Positions 15,514 through 24,699 are shown, numbered from the stretch's first letter. The stretch is DNA of 29,390 bases from SAR324 cluster bacterium (GCA_002995645.1 PUHO01000016.1:3092-32481), one strand, 5' to 3'. Numbers and translations are program-made. Notes: generated from the letters alone by a model not told the origin.

Positions 15514-16008
15514 CTAAAAAAAGTTAAATCTATTTTGTAGTTTTCTACACAAAGAGAGAAAAAAGACAAACAAAAAAATATTTAATCCCATCTCTATAAA
15601 AATACCTTCTAGGTTATTACTGTTAAAATAATCTATTGCAATAAAATTATTTTGCGTAAGAACGCGAATTGCTATGAGTAAAAACTTATATACAAGTAGC
15701 ATTAAACCAACAAGAACAGTAAGAAAAAAATACGTTTTTTCTATATATTGTAATAAAAAACAAAACAAGAGAGCAATTAAAAAAAAGCTTAGTCCATATA
15801 TACCAAAGCCAATAGTAGAAAAACTGTCTACAGTAACCCCAAAGATCACGGCAACAATATAAGCATAATCTGGCTCCCAAAAAATACATATAATTAAGCT
15901 TAATACAAGTAAAGCAGAAGAAGAAATCCCAAAAAGGCTTCCTGTCATTACTGTATCAATAACAAGACCAACGCACCACAAAGCAATGATTAAAAAAATT
16001 GTTTTCAT
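15514..16008 (-). CDS. mreD: Rod shape-determining protein MreD
   Basis: MreD is a small integral membrane component of the rod complex. The 164-residue sequence is almost entirely hydrophobic, with about five predicted membrane segments (roughly 3-20, 28-45, 50-64, 70-90, 95-115, and a last one near 138-155) and few conserved motifs, as is normal for MreD. IFGVTVDSFSTIGFGIYGLS (55-74) matches the family's best-conserved stretch (G-x2-x-D-x5-G-x3-L). Identification depends largely on its place between mreC (9-nt gap) and mrdA (13-nt gap). Confidence 0.88.
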   Translation of the reverse strand: MKTIFLIIALWCVGLVIDTVMTGSLFGISSSALLVLSLIICIFWEPDYAYIVAVIFGVTVDSFSTIGFGIYGLSFFLIALLFCFLLQYIEKTYFFLTVLVGLMLLVYKFLLIAIRVLTQNNFIAIDYFNSNNLEGIFIEMGLNIFLFVFFLSLCRKLQNRFNFF

Positions 16009-16017
16009 AGTATCTTG

Positions 16018-16875
16018 CTATTGTCTTGGCGCACTAAACAGAGGTTGATATTGCGTTTGTTTTTTTAAGATAATCGTTACTTCCTCAAGTTGATCTAAAG
16101 AAACGGCAGGTTTAATTTCTAGACTTTGAAATAATCCAAAAGGTTTTTTTACGAACTTACGCACTGTTCCAAGAAATAATCCTGCTGGAAAGATACCGGC
16201 TAAACCGGTTGAAATCACAATATCGCCTTCATTCACTTTTGTTTCATAAGGGAATTGTTGTGCTATTAATTTTTTACTATACGATCCTTTTACTAAAATA
16301 TGAGTTCTTGTTTTTTGCAAGGTCGCAGACACAACAAAAGAAGGATCGGTTATAACTAAAATTTGCGATTGAAACATGCCGGCGCGATAAATCTTTCCAA
16401 CAATCCCTTCCGGGCTAACAACGGCGTAATTTTTCTGTACTCCGTCGCGTGTTCCTTTGTTAACAATAAGCAAATCCGAATGCCGTCTATGAATTTGCCC
16501 AATAATCTTTGCAAAAACCTTTTCTTGCACTTGTGGTACAGAAAAATTCAAAAACTTTTGAAAGCGATCGTAAGCAAGGCTTTTTTCTTGTAATTGCAAG
16601 ACCTGTTCTTGCAGACGCGCTACTTTTGAATGTAGATCTTCGTTTTCTTGCTCCACTTGCATAAGCCAAACGTAGCGTTTCCATGTGTTTGAAGTTACGT
16701 CTTGCACGGCTTTATAGCTTGCTTGAAAAGGATACGCAACTACTTGCACAACTTGCGTTACTCCTTCGCCAATTTCAGTTGTTTGCGTTTGTAAAAATAA
16801 CAATAAAAAGAAAAATAAAATAACACCTATAATTAATATTCTTCTTTTATATTGCCGCCAAATCCATCTAAACAA
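16018..16875 (-). CDS. mreC: Rod shape-determining protein MreC
   Basis: MreC is the periplasmic scaffold that links MreB filaments with PBP2. I place the start at TTG 16875, giving 285 residues. A perfect GAGGAG ribosome-binding site (complement of 16882-16887) lies six bases upstream, and the protein then begins just before its basic stretch (RQYKRR) and single membrane segment (~12-28). A longer in-frame reading to 16992 would overlap mreB by 89 nt and add an implausible hydrophobic leader. After the anchor comes a coiled coil (~75-100) and the beta-domain, with KIIGQIHRRHSDLLIVNKGTRDGVQ-like wording split by VVSPEGIVGKIYRAG, standard for MreC. The mreB stop is 28 nt upstream. Confidence 0.94.
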   Translation of the reverse strand: MFRWIWRQYKRRILIIGVILFFFLLLFLQTQTTEIGEGVTQVVQVVAYPFQASYKAVQDVTSNTWKRYVWLMQVEQENEDLHSKVARLQEQVLQLQEKSLAYDRFQKFLNFSVPQVQEKVFAKIIGQIHRRHSDLLIVNKGTRDGVQKNYAVVSPEGIVGKIYRAGMFQSQILVITDPSFVVSATLQKTRTHILVKGSYSKKLIAQQFPYETKVNEGDIVISTGLAGIFPAGLFLGTVRKFVKKPFGLFQSLEIKPAVSLDQLEEVTIILKKQTQYQPLFSAPRQ

Positions 16876-16881
16876 GAAAAT

Positions 16882-16887
16882 CTCCTC
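16882..16887 (-). promoter_or_regulatory. Ribosome binding site deciding the mreC TTG start
   Basis: GAGGAG on the minus strand, six bases before TTG at 16873-16875 and about 17 bases after the mreB stop codon. It is the best Shine-Dalgarno match I see in the window. Many other genes have only AAGGA or none. It fixes mreC translation at a TTG codon and rules out the longer reading that overlaps mreB. Confidence 0.75.
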
Positions 16888-16903
16888 ATGAATGCAATAT
16901 AGA

Positions 16904-17941
16904 CTAACCCATAGACACACGAGAGAGTAATTGTATGCTGTCCAAAATCTTACCAACTCCAAGAGCGACACAAGAAAGCGGATCTTCAGCATAAATTATC
17001 GGTAAACCGGTTCGTTCACGTAAAAGGATATCTAAACCTTGCAACAAAGAACCACCACCGGCAAGCACAATACCTTTATCCACTATATCAGCGGCTAACT
17101 CAGGCGGCGTGTCTTCTAGTGCGTTTTTAGTTGCTTGTACTATCCTTTCAGAAACAACAGACAAAGCATCGCAAATTTCAGCGTTACTTAACGGTAAAAC
17201 ACGAGGAATCCCGGCAATTAAATCACGACCTTTCACGTCCATAGAAACGTTGTTTTCTAATGGATATGCCGAGCCAATGGTCATTTTAATTTGCTCCGCC
17301 GTTCTTTCGCCAATTAAAAGATTATATTGTTTTTTGATATATTGGATAATGGTTTCGTCCATAATATCACCGCCAACGCGAGTTGAATTACTATACACAA
17401 CACCGGACAAAGAAATAACGGCAATTTCCGTTGTCCCGCCGCCAATATCTATAATCATATTGCCGCTAGCTTCCGTAATTGGAAGTCCGGCGCCTATTGC
17501 TGCCGCCATTGGTTCTTCTACTAAAAAAACCTCTTTTGCACCGGCTGATTCAGCGGATTCTTTCACCGCTCTTTTTTCTACTTGGGTAATGCCGGAAGGT
17601 ACGCCTATAATTACTCTTGGTCTAAAACGAATAAAGTTACCCGTTTTTTGTACTTTTTTCATAAAATAGCGAATCATTTCCGCAGTAACGTCAAAGTTGG
17701 CAATAACGCCGTCTTTCATGGGACGAATAGCCATGATATTTCCCGGCGTTCGTCCTAACATAATTTTAGCCTCTTCTCCTACTGCTAAAACTTCCATTCC
17801 GCCAGCCGCATTTTTTTGTACTGCCACAACGGACGGTTCTCTTATCACAATTCCGGCATTTGCCAAGAACACAAGAGTGTTTGCTGTTCCCAAATCTATG
17901 GCGATATCATTTGCAAAGAAACTATTAACACGATTAAACAT
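16904..17941 (-). CDS. mreB: Rod shape-determining protein MreB
   Basis: MreB is the bacterial actin that orients lateral-wall synthesis. The 345-residue protein has the actin-type phosphate 1 loop D16-L-G-T-A-N-T22, the GVPSGITQVEKRAV stretch, phosphate 2 IIDIGGGTTEIAVISL and the adenosine motif VLAGGGSLLQGLD. The VREPSVVAV-like start, MLGRTPGNI and AIRPMKDGVIANFDVT are nearly invariant MreB sequences. It is the first gene of the long minus-strand run, diverging from the SNF2 gene across ~294 bp, so the run's promoter should lie there. The neighbours mreC, mreD and mrdA support the call. Confidence 0.98.
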   Translation of the reverse strand: MFNRVNSFFANDIAIDLGTANTLVFLANAGIVIREPSVVAVQKNAAGGMEVLAVGEEAKIMLGRTPGNIMAIRPMKDGVIANFDVTAEMIRYFMKKVQKTGNFIRFRPRVIIGVPSGITQVEKRAVKESAESAGAKEVFLVEEPMAAAIGAGLPITEASGNMIIDIGGGTTEIAVISLSGVVYSNSTRVGGDIMDETIIQYIKKQYNLLIGERTAEQIKMTIGSAYPLENNVSMDVKGRDLIAGIPRVLPLSNAEICDALSVVSERIVQATKNALEDTPPELAADIVDKGIVLAGGGSLLQGLDILLRERTGLPIIYAEDPLSCVALGVGKILDSIQLLSRVSMG

Positions 17942-18235
17942 AAGTTAAATTTTGAATTATTTTATAAGATTATTTTTGTTCTCTAACTGATTTTTAGACT
18001 TACTAACTTAAATAATATATTTTTTTTTATTATAAAGCAACTAAATATACAATATATATTTCTTGATTTTTATATTGTTTTATTATAAAATAATTATTAG
18101 CATTTTTGATTACTAGTATATTGTGTTTAGTGTTGCCATAGACCGACCTTATTATACTGTTGTATTTATTAAACATTAAATTGATTTCGTTATTATTTTA
18201 ACATACTATTACCAGTTTTGTTTACTACGTATATT
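17942..18235. promoter_or_regulatory. AT-rich divergent promoter region between mreB and the SNF2 gene
   Basis: No gene is visible in these 294 bases, which are about 80% A+T with runs of T. Several minus-strand TATAAT matches (complements of 18029-18034 and 18082-18087) could serve mreB, but none has a good -35 at 16-18 nt. For the SNF2 gene, TTGATT (18181-18186), 17 nt, TACTAT (18204-18209) is the best-spaced pair and would start transcription ~20 nt before ATG 18236. Another candidate, TATACT (18153-18158), has TTGCCA too close (14 nt). Confidence 0.45.
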
Positions 18236-21200
18236 ATGAATAATTTCTACAAAAAAAAAATTATTTCATTAGCTCTTGCAAGAGCTAAAAATATTTCTAA
18301 AGAATTAAAAAAAGAATTTTCTCGTTTCATTTCTACGAGCGATTCCCTTGAAGATCAAGCTATATATTTATTAGAAACAAAAAAATTCCCTATTTCCAAA
18401 GTAGTGGAAGATTTATTTCATATTCCTATAGCGCAACAAGAAAATTGGGAAAAATCAGCGCTTGTTAAAGTGACTGATGAAACTGCCGATTTAGAATTAA
18501 ATTATAAAACGCCTTCGTATCAGGTGCGTACTAATTTTAAAGATTGGAAACAAGAAAACGGCTTTGATTCGATTCCTCTTGAAATTGGCGATATTCACAC
18601 AGTGATTCACTTTCGTGAACTGCATAGCGCGCAAAACGAATCCTATTTTCAATGGTTTTTTAATCGTGCTCGCTATGGTATTCGCGGGTGGGGGAATGTG
18701 AAACTACTCAAAGATTTGCAAAATTCTTTACTTGATAATAATAATAATCCCGGTTGGGCTGTTCGTAATTTCTTACAAGAAAATCAGATTACACACATTG
18801 TCACAGATCAAGAACAAGAAAGCGAAGAGGCAACAAATCAAAATGCCTTGGCAATCCCTAATCCTTTAAATTTATCTTCAAGGGATTCGCATAGCCTTTT
18901 ATTTATGCTACTTGGGCACCCTTTTCTTTATTATCAAGATCAAACAACAACACTGGCAAACTCACTTGAAACACTTGATTTTTATCTTGCAATTTACCCA
19001 AGCGAAGATCATTACCTTGCTATTGGTTTGTTTAAAAAGAAAGATTCTTCTATTATCCAACTGCCTACGGTTTCGCCGGACAAAGAAAAACATACTTTGT
19101 TGTTTGGGAATCCACGTGGTTTAATATATGATAATCAATATTATCGCGTTAATAAAATCGACATAGGAAACTATATGCTAGTCACTTCTTTTGCTGGCGT
19201 ACATATTCCTAAAAACGAATGGACAACCTTTACGGAACAACTTAAATTATACTATCCGGCTTTGCCATATCAAATAGAAAATAAAGTTGAGCTAGATTAC
19301 CAAGTGCAAACAAGAAACGTACATAATTGGCAATTTTGGTTAAAACCTTCTGAAGTAACCTATAATTTAAAAACTGAAAAACCTGTTAAAATATCTTTAA
19401 ATAAAGAAATAGAACAACTAAATTCTAATTGTTTGCTTCTTGATATTGAAAATAAAGAACAACTAGACTCGGCTAATTTTTCTTTTACTAAAACGCCTAA
19501 AACCTATCGTTTATTTGAAACGTTAAAAAACCTTGTGTCTAACGAGTCTTCTTTTTCTATTGAAAATCATACTGTTTCAAAACTAGCTATGCTTTTAAGA
19601 AACTACCCGCATGCATACGGCTTTGACGGGCAACCCATGATTAGCAATAAAGATTTTTATTTTCGCTTACGTTTAACAAAAGGCGATTCAAGTGAAAACT
19701 CCCATTTACTGCAAGGTGAAATTGGATCTAAAGATGAAAAAGGTGAGTTTATTCTTCTTTCTCCTCAAAAAACAACAAAATTACAAATCATTGGCGGCAC
19801 ACCTGCTTTTTTACTTTACCAAGGACAATTGCACCGTATTCGTCACATGATATCTACTTCTTTAATTACGGCGACTCTTAACGGCGTTACGATTAACACA
19901 CATGAAATCAGTGATTTTTATTCTACTGCGTTGCCTTATTTAAAACAAAGGGATATTGATATTTATGATCCGGAAGGTATGTTACATATTTCTTCTTTAT
20001 TTCACTATCGTTTGCAAGGACACATGACGATTAGAGAAATTGAAGGCATGTTAATTGGAAGAATGGACACAACGTTAATCACGGAAGCCGGGAGCTTTCC
20101 TTATCCTTTCAAAAATAGTTTTAACGAATTTGAAATTATATTCCAGAAAAAAAGATATAGCATTCCATGCGATCCAAGACAAGAGCAAAAAATTCAAGAA
20201 GCCTTGCAAGAAGTGGGTTGGGTGGAAGAAGACGACGGAAGCTATGCAATGAGGCAAGAACATGCTTTAAATTTTGTTTTACAACACTTGCGACACCAAG
20301 ACAAAAACAACTTAATTTTATATTATGGTGAGAAAAACCTTAAACGTTGGAAAACAAACGTATTCACGCCGTCTATATCAGTCAATATTAAAACTAATAT
20401 AGATTGGTTTGACGTGGACGTTCAAATTGATTTAGACTCAAATCAACTTGAATTGCAAAAGCTTCTTCAACTTTGGAAAAGCGGGCAACAAGCTATTGAC
20501 AACGGGGAAAAAGGTATTACCATTATTGACCAAGCTTGGTTAAACCGCTATTCTCCTATTTTAAATCGGTTAAGCGAATCTAATTTAGAAACAAAACCGG
20601 ATAGTAACAAACTAAAAACACAAAAATATAATATTAGTTTACTCCATGAACTAGAACAAGCGGCGCAAAAAAAGAAAGCAGATACACAGTGGTATGATAA
20701 CATACAAAACTTAACAAACACACAAAAGCTTACGAACTACCCTATTCCGTCTTCTGTGAAAGCAACCTTACGTGATTATCAAAAAAACGGCGTAAATTGG
20801 CTTTGTCTTTTATATGATCTTGGTTTTGGTGGGATTCTTGCTGACGACATGGGGCTTGGAAAAACCTTGCAAACTCTTTCGTTTCTTGCGATTATTAAAG
20901 AAAAGCACGGCATGTTAGCGCCTAATCTAGTTATTGCGCCGACTTCTGTTGTTACGAACTGGCAAGCTGAGGCTGAAAAATTTACGCCTCATTTTAAAAC
21001 TGTGCTTTTACATGGACATAAACGACAATCTTACTATGAAGAAGCAAAGCAAGCCGATTTAATTATTACGACCTATAGTCTTTTACAACGGGACCTTGCT
21101 TGGCTTGCAAGTATTCATTTTAACGTTATTATTCTTGATGAAGCGCAAAATATTAAAAATGCAAACACAAAAACAACGCAAGCAGTGATGCAGTTAACAA

Positions 21201-22156
21201 CAAAACACCGCTTAACGTTAACCGGAACGCCTATTGAAAATTCCGTTATGGAACTATGGTCTCAATTTCAATTTTTAATGCCCGGCTTTTTTGGAACAAT
21301 GAAAGAGTTTAAACACAACTATATACAACCGCGTAAACGTACGGAACCACAAGACGGGATATCGCATACTTTACTACAAAAGCAAATTCGTCCTTTTATT
21401 TTACGAAGATTAAAACAAGACGTTGCTTCTGAGTTGCCACCGAAAACGCAACAAATATTATATTGTGAAATGGGCGAAGAACAAAAGAAACTATACGACT
21501 TGACTTTTGCATCTATTCAACAACAAATTAAACAAAAATTACCTTTAGCTGGTAATCAATTTATGATTTTTGATTCCCTTCTTAAGTTACGTCAAATTTG
21601 TTGCGATCCTCGTCTTAGTCCGCTTAGTGGAGATAATCCGCCGGAAAGTGCTAAATTTAAATTATTTATGGAAACACTAGTCAACGTTGTGAACGAAGGG
21701 CATCGCGTGCTTGTGTTTAGTCAATTTGTTAAAATGCTTACTTTAATGCATGCTTCGCTTGAAAAAGAAAATATTCGCTATTTACAACTAGACGGAAGCA
21801 TTAAAAATCGTGCTGAAGTAGTTAAGAAATTCCAAGAATCCGATACCTATCCTGTGTTCCTTATTAGCCTTAAAGCCGGGGGAACAGGTATTAACTTAAC
21901 TGCCGCTGATTATGTTTTTCACTATGACCCTTGGTGGAACCCTGCTATTGAAGAGCAAGCGACGGATCGTGCTTATCGTATTGGACAAAAAAATCAATTA
22001 ATAGTATATAAGTTAATTACACGTAATTCTATTGAAGAAAAAATTATTGAACTACAAGAAAAAAAACAATCTGTTGCTAAACATATCGTAAAACCAACGG
22101 ATAACCTGGAAAACATTTTGAACTTAGAAGATATTAAAGCCATCTTCTCTTTATAA
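18236..22156 (+). CDS. Large SNF2-family DEAD/H-like helicase (DNA translocase)
   Basis: The C-terminal third (~830-1290 of 1306) is a complete SNF2/Swi2 ATPase: LRDYQKNGVNWL, Walker A DDMGLGKT (870-877), APTSVVTNW, DEAQNIKNANTKT, LTLTGTPIEN, then VLVFSQFVKML, LISLKAGGTGINLTAADYVFHYDPWWNP and DRAYRIGQ. Such proteins translocate on double-stranded DNA and remodel bound proteins. The N-terminal ~820 residues have no motif I know and no cysteine-rich SWIM finger. Residues ~220-344 and ~448-568 look like two copies of one module (shared DFYL/DFYF, GNPRGLIY/GTPAFLLY, GVHI/GVTI, ALPY). ATG 18236 is preferred over TTG 18218. greA follows after 11 nt. The specific role is unknown. Confidence 0.9.
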   Translation: MNNFYKKKIISLALARAKNISKELKKEFSRFISTSDSLEDQAIYLLETKKFPISKVVEDLFHIPIAQQENWEKSALVKVTDETADLELNYKTPSYQVRTNFKDWKQENGFDSIPLEIGDIHTVIHFRELHSAQNESYFQWFFNRARYGIRGWGNVKLLKDLQNSLLDNNNNPGWAVRNFLQENQITHIVTDQEQESEEATNQNALAIPNPLNLSSRDSHSLLFMLLGHPFLYYQDQTTTLANSLETLDFYLAIYPSEDHYLAIGLFKKKDSSIIQLPTVSPDKEKHTLLFGNPRGLIYDNQYYRVNKIDIGNYMLVTSFAGVHIPKNEWTTFTEQLKLYYPALPYQIENKVELDYQVQTRNVHNWQFWLKPSEVTYNLKTEKPVKISLNKEIEQLNSNCLLLDIENKEQLDSANFSFTKTPKTYRLFETLKNLVSNESSFSIENHTVSKLAMLLRNYPHAYGFDGQPMISNKDFYFRLRLTKGDSSENSHLLQGEIGSKDEKGEFILLSPQKTTKLQIIGGTPAFLLYQGQLHRIRHMISTSLITATLNGVTINTHEISDFYSTALPYLKQRDIDIYDPEGMLHISSLFHYRLQGHMTIREIEGMLIGRMDTTLITEAGSFPYPFKNSFNEFEIIFQKKRYSIPCDPRQEQKIQEALQEVGWVEEDDGSYAMRQEHALNFVLQHLRHQDKNNLILYYGEKNLKRWKTNVFTPSISVNIKTNIDWFDVDVQIDLDSNQLELQKLLQLWKSGQQAIDNGEKGITIIDQAWLNRYSPILNRLSESNLETKPDSNKLKTQKYNISLLHELEQAAQKKKADTQWYDNIQNLTNTQKLTNYPIPSSVKATLRDYQKNGVNWLCLLYDLGFGGILADDMGLGKTLQTLSFLAIIKEKHGMLAPNLVIAPTSVVTNWQAEAEKFTPHFKTVLLHGHKRQSYYEEAKQADLIITTYSLLQRDLAWLASIHFNVIILDEAQNIKNANTKTTQAVMQLTTKHRLTLTGTPIENSVMELWSQFQFLMPGFFGTMKEFKHNYIQPRKRTEPQDGISHTLLQKQIRPFILRRLKQDVASELPPKTQQILYCEMGEEQKKLYDLTFASIQQQIKQKLPLAGNQFMIFDSLLKLRQICCDPRLSPLSGDNPPESAKFKLFMETLVNVVNEGHRVLVFSQFVKMLTLMHASLEKENIRYLQLDGSIKNRAEVVKKFQESDTYPVFLISLKAGGTGINLTAADYVFHYDPWWNPAIEEQATDRAYRIGQKNQLIVYKLITRNSIEEKIIELQEKKQSVAKHIVKPTDNLENILNLEDIKAIFSL

Positions 22157-22167
22157 CAGGCAATAAT

Positions 22168-22638
22168 ATGCAAAAAGATTTAATTTCACAAGAAGGTTAT
22201 ACAAAATTACAAAATGAGTTAAAACAACTTATTAAAATAGACCGTCCGGCTATTATTAAAGCTATTGACGAAGCAAGATCACATGGTGACTTAAAAGAAA
22301 ATGCCGAGTATCATGCGGCAAGAGAAAAGCAAGGCTTTATTGAAGGGCGTATTGAACGAATTAACTACTTACTAGCTAACCTGGAAATGGTAGACCTTAC
22401 GAAGCTAGAAACGCCGACTGCCGTCCATTTTGGCACTACTGTAACTTATATTAATGAAGATACGGAAGAAGAAGTTACATGGCAAATTCTTGGCGAAGAA
22501 GAAACGGATATTAAAAATAGAAAAATATCTATTAAGTCTCCTATTGCTCTTTCTTTATTAGGAAAAGAAGTAGGCGATACCGTTACGCTAGCGTTACCAA
22601 AAGGTAACGTTGACGTTGAGATTACGGCTATTAGCTAG
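22168..22638 (+). CDS. greA: Transcription elongation factor GreA
   Basis: GreA enters the RNA polymerase secondary channel and stimulates cleavage of backtracked RNA. The 156-residue protein has the N-terminal coiled coil with the conserved tip and flanks: EGYTKLQNELKQL, RPAIIKAIDEARSHGDLKEN and AEYHAAREKQGFIEGRI, where the acidic tip residues D and E of GDLKEN are intact. The C-terminal FKBP-like domain has FGTTVTYINEDT, SIKSPIALSLLGKEVGD and a final V-E-I-T-A-I. It lies 11 nt after the SNF2 gene, with AGG before the ATG. Its stop codon is only 6 nt from the stop of the convergent amgK-like gene. Confidence 0.97.
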   Translation: MQKDLISQEGYTKLQNELKQLIKIDRPAIIKAIDEARSHGDLKENAEYHAAREKQGFIEGRIERINYLLANLEMVDLTKLETPTAVHFGTTVTYINEDTEEEVTWQILGEEETDIKNRKISIKSPIALSLLGKEVGDTVTLALPKGNVDVEITAIS

Positions 22639-22644
22639 CCTCGT

Positions 22645-23655
22645 TTAATTCCATTTTTGTTCTATCTTTTGCAGGGCTATGCTTAGCTCTGTATAAGAAG
22701 CAAATACTTTCTGTTTAGCTAATAGGTTATTTAAATTTGCTAACGCCGGTTTAATCTTAGGTAAAAAATGCTTTTTCCCTTGCTTATTCCCAAGATAGGC
22801 ATATATCCCTAAGCTATGTAAACGGCGAAGTAAAACAAACTTATATAATCGTTCGTTAAACAGATTAAAACTAGTTTGCTCTAAAGAAGATAGACTATAA
22901 AACGTATGAATTAAATAGCTAATCGACTCTTCGTTTAAGAAGCTACTAGAAGCATACAATAGCGATGCTAGATCATAATAAACAGTGCCTCTATAAGCAT
23001 CTTGGTAATCAAGATAAACGAGCTTACTACCTTGTAACATAACGTTACGAGCTTGGAAATCACGTAAACTTATCACGTTACGTTCTAAGCTTCCTAGCTC
23101 CTTAACTAAATCATTCTTTATACTTGTTTGCAAACTTGGTGGGCAATCCTTTTCTAGCTTATAATAGCTAATAAATTCATCAAAAAAGAGTTGTACGTAA
23201 CTTTGCAAAATAGAGTTATCCATCTCTCTTTTATACACTGTTAACGGCACAACATGAATTAACTTCTTTTGTATATGAATCAAAGTTTGTATCACGTTTT
23301 CATATAAACTAACCACCGCCTTTTGATCTTTTTGTTTTGCAAGTGACGCTAATTTTTCATCTAAACGAAGATCGCCAAGGTATTCTAAAATATAAGCCTT
23401 ACGATTCGGAGCAATCGCATAAATAGAAGGGACGGCAACTTGAATCGCTTGTAATGCGTTGGTAAGTAAAAAGAAAGCTTCATTTTCTTCTATATTATCA
23501 AACAAAACAAGGACTGCCGTTGTTTTGCGGTAAGTTATACTATATAATTTACGTTGCGATCCGTCGCCTACCAGTGGCGTAATACTATAATCTTGCGTAC
23601 CTGTAAAAGTAACAATAAAATCTTGTTCGTCTTTTGTTATCTTACGCTCTACCAT
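22645..23655 (-). CDS. AmgK-like sugar kinase / aminoglycoside phosphotransferase family protein
   Basis: The fold is that of choline/aminoglycoside kinases. LVGDGSQRKLYSI (28-40) matches the GDAS-x-RRYxR nucleotide loop of the AmgK group (anomeric N-acetylmuramate/N-acetylglucosamine kinases in cell-wall recycling). LRDFQARN (197-204) with LDYQDA (215-220) and YYDLASLL (226-233) are the catalytic and metal sites. The base Asp (D199), N204 and D219 are kept. The histidine usual before R-D is leucine (L197). The protein has 336 residues, as expected. It overlaps envC by 7 nt. The usual partner nucleotidyltransferase MurU is not adjacent, so the substrate is inferred only from family and cell-wall neighbours. 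Confidence 0.75.
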   Translation of the reverse strand: MVERKITKDEQDFIVTFTGTQDYSITPLVGDGSQRKLYSITYRKTTAVLVLFDNIEENEAFFLLTNALQAIQVAVPSIYAIAPNRKAYILEYLGDLRLDEKLASLAKQKDQKAVVSLYENVIQTLIHIQKKLIHVVPLTVYKREMDNSILQSYVQLFFDEFISYYKLEKDCPPSLQTSIKNDLVKELGSLERNVISLRDFQARNVMLQGSKLVYLDYQDAYRGTVYYDLASLLYASSSFLNEESISYLIHTFYSLSSLEQTSFNLFNERLYKFVLLRRLHSLGIYAYLGNKQGKKHFLPKIKPALANLNNLLAKQKVFASYTELSIALQKIEQKWN

Positions 23656-24698
23656 TGCTTTTCCTTAAACCAGCGCATCGGATCTACTACATGATTTCTG
23701 TAACGCATTTCAAAATAAAACAACGGTTTTTCTTTTGTTTTAACCATACCAATAACTTGCCCTTCTTTCACTTTATCCCCTTGTTTTAATTTTATATTTT
23801 TCAAATTACCATATAATATAAAATTACCTTCTCCTTGCTCTATAATGACTAACTTGCCATATCCTTCTTGAAAATCACCAACAAACCGTACGACTCCTTG
23901 AAATACTGATTTTACAGCGGCGTTCTCTTTAGTTTGCACTAACACCCCTTTTTTATATATCATACCTTGTTGATACGGTTTTACTAATATACCTTGCACC
24001 GGCACTAGTAAAGCCCCTTTTAGGGAAAATAAGGAAACGTATTTCTTTGTTTTAGAAGCATGTAACAAGCTATTAATTTGCTTCTCTCTTTGCTTTTGTA
24101 CGTTCTTCCATTGTTCTTCTAGCTTAGCTTGCGAGTGTATATAGGTAAGAAACTGTTTTTGCTCCGTTTTTTCAGCTTGTATAGAAGTAAGTAAAAACTG
24201 TTCTTTCGCCATTAAATCACTAAGCTCTTGCTTTTTAATAGTAAGATCAACTTGTAGTTTTTTTACGGCTACAATCTTTTTACTTAACGAAGAAATAAGA
24301 TCCACTTGTCTTTTTATATTAAATTGTAAAAAATAGCGATTTTGCTGGTAATCACGCCAAGAAAAAAAGCCGGGTAATTTTGTAATGTCCTCTATTTGTT
24401 GTAAGACTAAAAGGCGGGCTAATCTTTCTTTTACGTGTTGTTGTTGTTGTGGGAGTTGCTTTCTAGCGCGAAGTAAAGAGAGGTAAGCAGAGCTAACTTG
24501 CTTCTTGACCTGTTTTAAGGCAATTATTGTTTTTTTATATTCACCGGCTATTTTATATTGTTTGTAACTTAGGTCTTTTATTTTTTGTTCTACTTGACGT
24601 AACGTCCTGTGATTTCTTGTTTTTGCAAGTGTAACGTTAGACGAGAAACTAAGTAAACACAAAAGAAAACAAAATGAAAGAAGCCAACGAAACACCAT
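23649..24698 (-). CDS. envC: EnvC-like murein hydrolase activator (degenerate LytM/M23 domain)
   Basis: EnvC sits in the periplasm under FtsX and activates amidases that split septal peptidoglycan. The 349-residue protein has a signal peptide (~1-25), a long coiled coil (~30-215) and a C-terminal LytM domain (~228-349). The metal ligands of active M23 peptidases are gone: the H-x3-D pair is K249/L253, the YAHL site is YGNL (296-299), and H-x-H-F-E is F-Y-F-E (327-330). This is the same pattern as EnvC (WKGMV, LYGY, LYFE), so it should be an activator and not an enzyme. It begins one base after the ftsX stop codon, which supports an FtsEX-EnvC unit. Confidence 0.87.
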   Translation of the reverse strand: MVFRWLLSFCFLLCLLSFSSNVTLAKTRNHRTLRQVEQKIKDLSYKQYKIAGEYKKTIIALKQVKKQVSSAYLSLLRARKQLPQQQQHVKERLARLLVLQQIEDITKLPGFFSWRDYQQNRYFLQFNIKRQVDLISSLSKKIVAVKKLQVDLTIKKQELSDLMAKEQFLLTSIQAEKTEQKQFLTYIHSQAKLEEQWKNVQKQREKQINSLLHASKTKKYVSLFSLKGALLVPVQGILVKPYQQGMIYKKGVLVQTKENAAVKSVFQGVVRFVGDFQEGYGKLVIIEQGEGNFILYGNLKNIKLKQGDKVKEGQVIGMVKTKEKPLFYFEMRYRNHVVDPMRWFKEKQW

Positions 24699-24699
24699 A

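Noticed and set aside
16876..16992. Extended N-terminus of MreC
   Set aside because: It would overlap mreB by 89 nt, adds a hydrophobic leader unlike MreC, and ignores the GAGGAG-TTG start at 16875.
17109..17669. A 186-codon plus-strand reading frame opposite mreB
   Set aside because: It is fully antisense to highly conserved MreB codons, has no ribosome-binding site, and shows the composition expected of a shadow frame.
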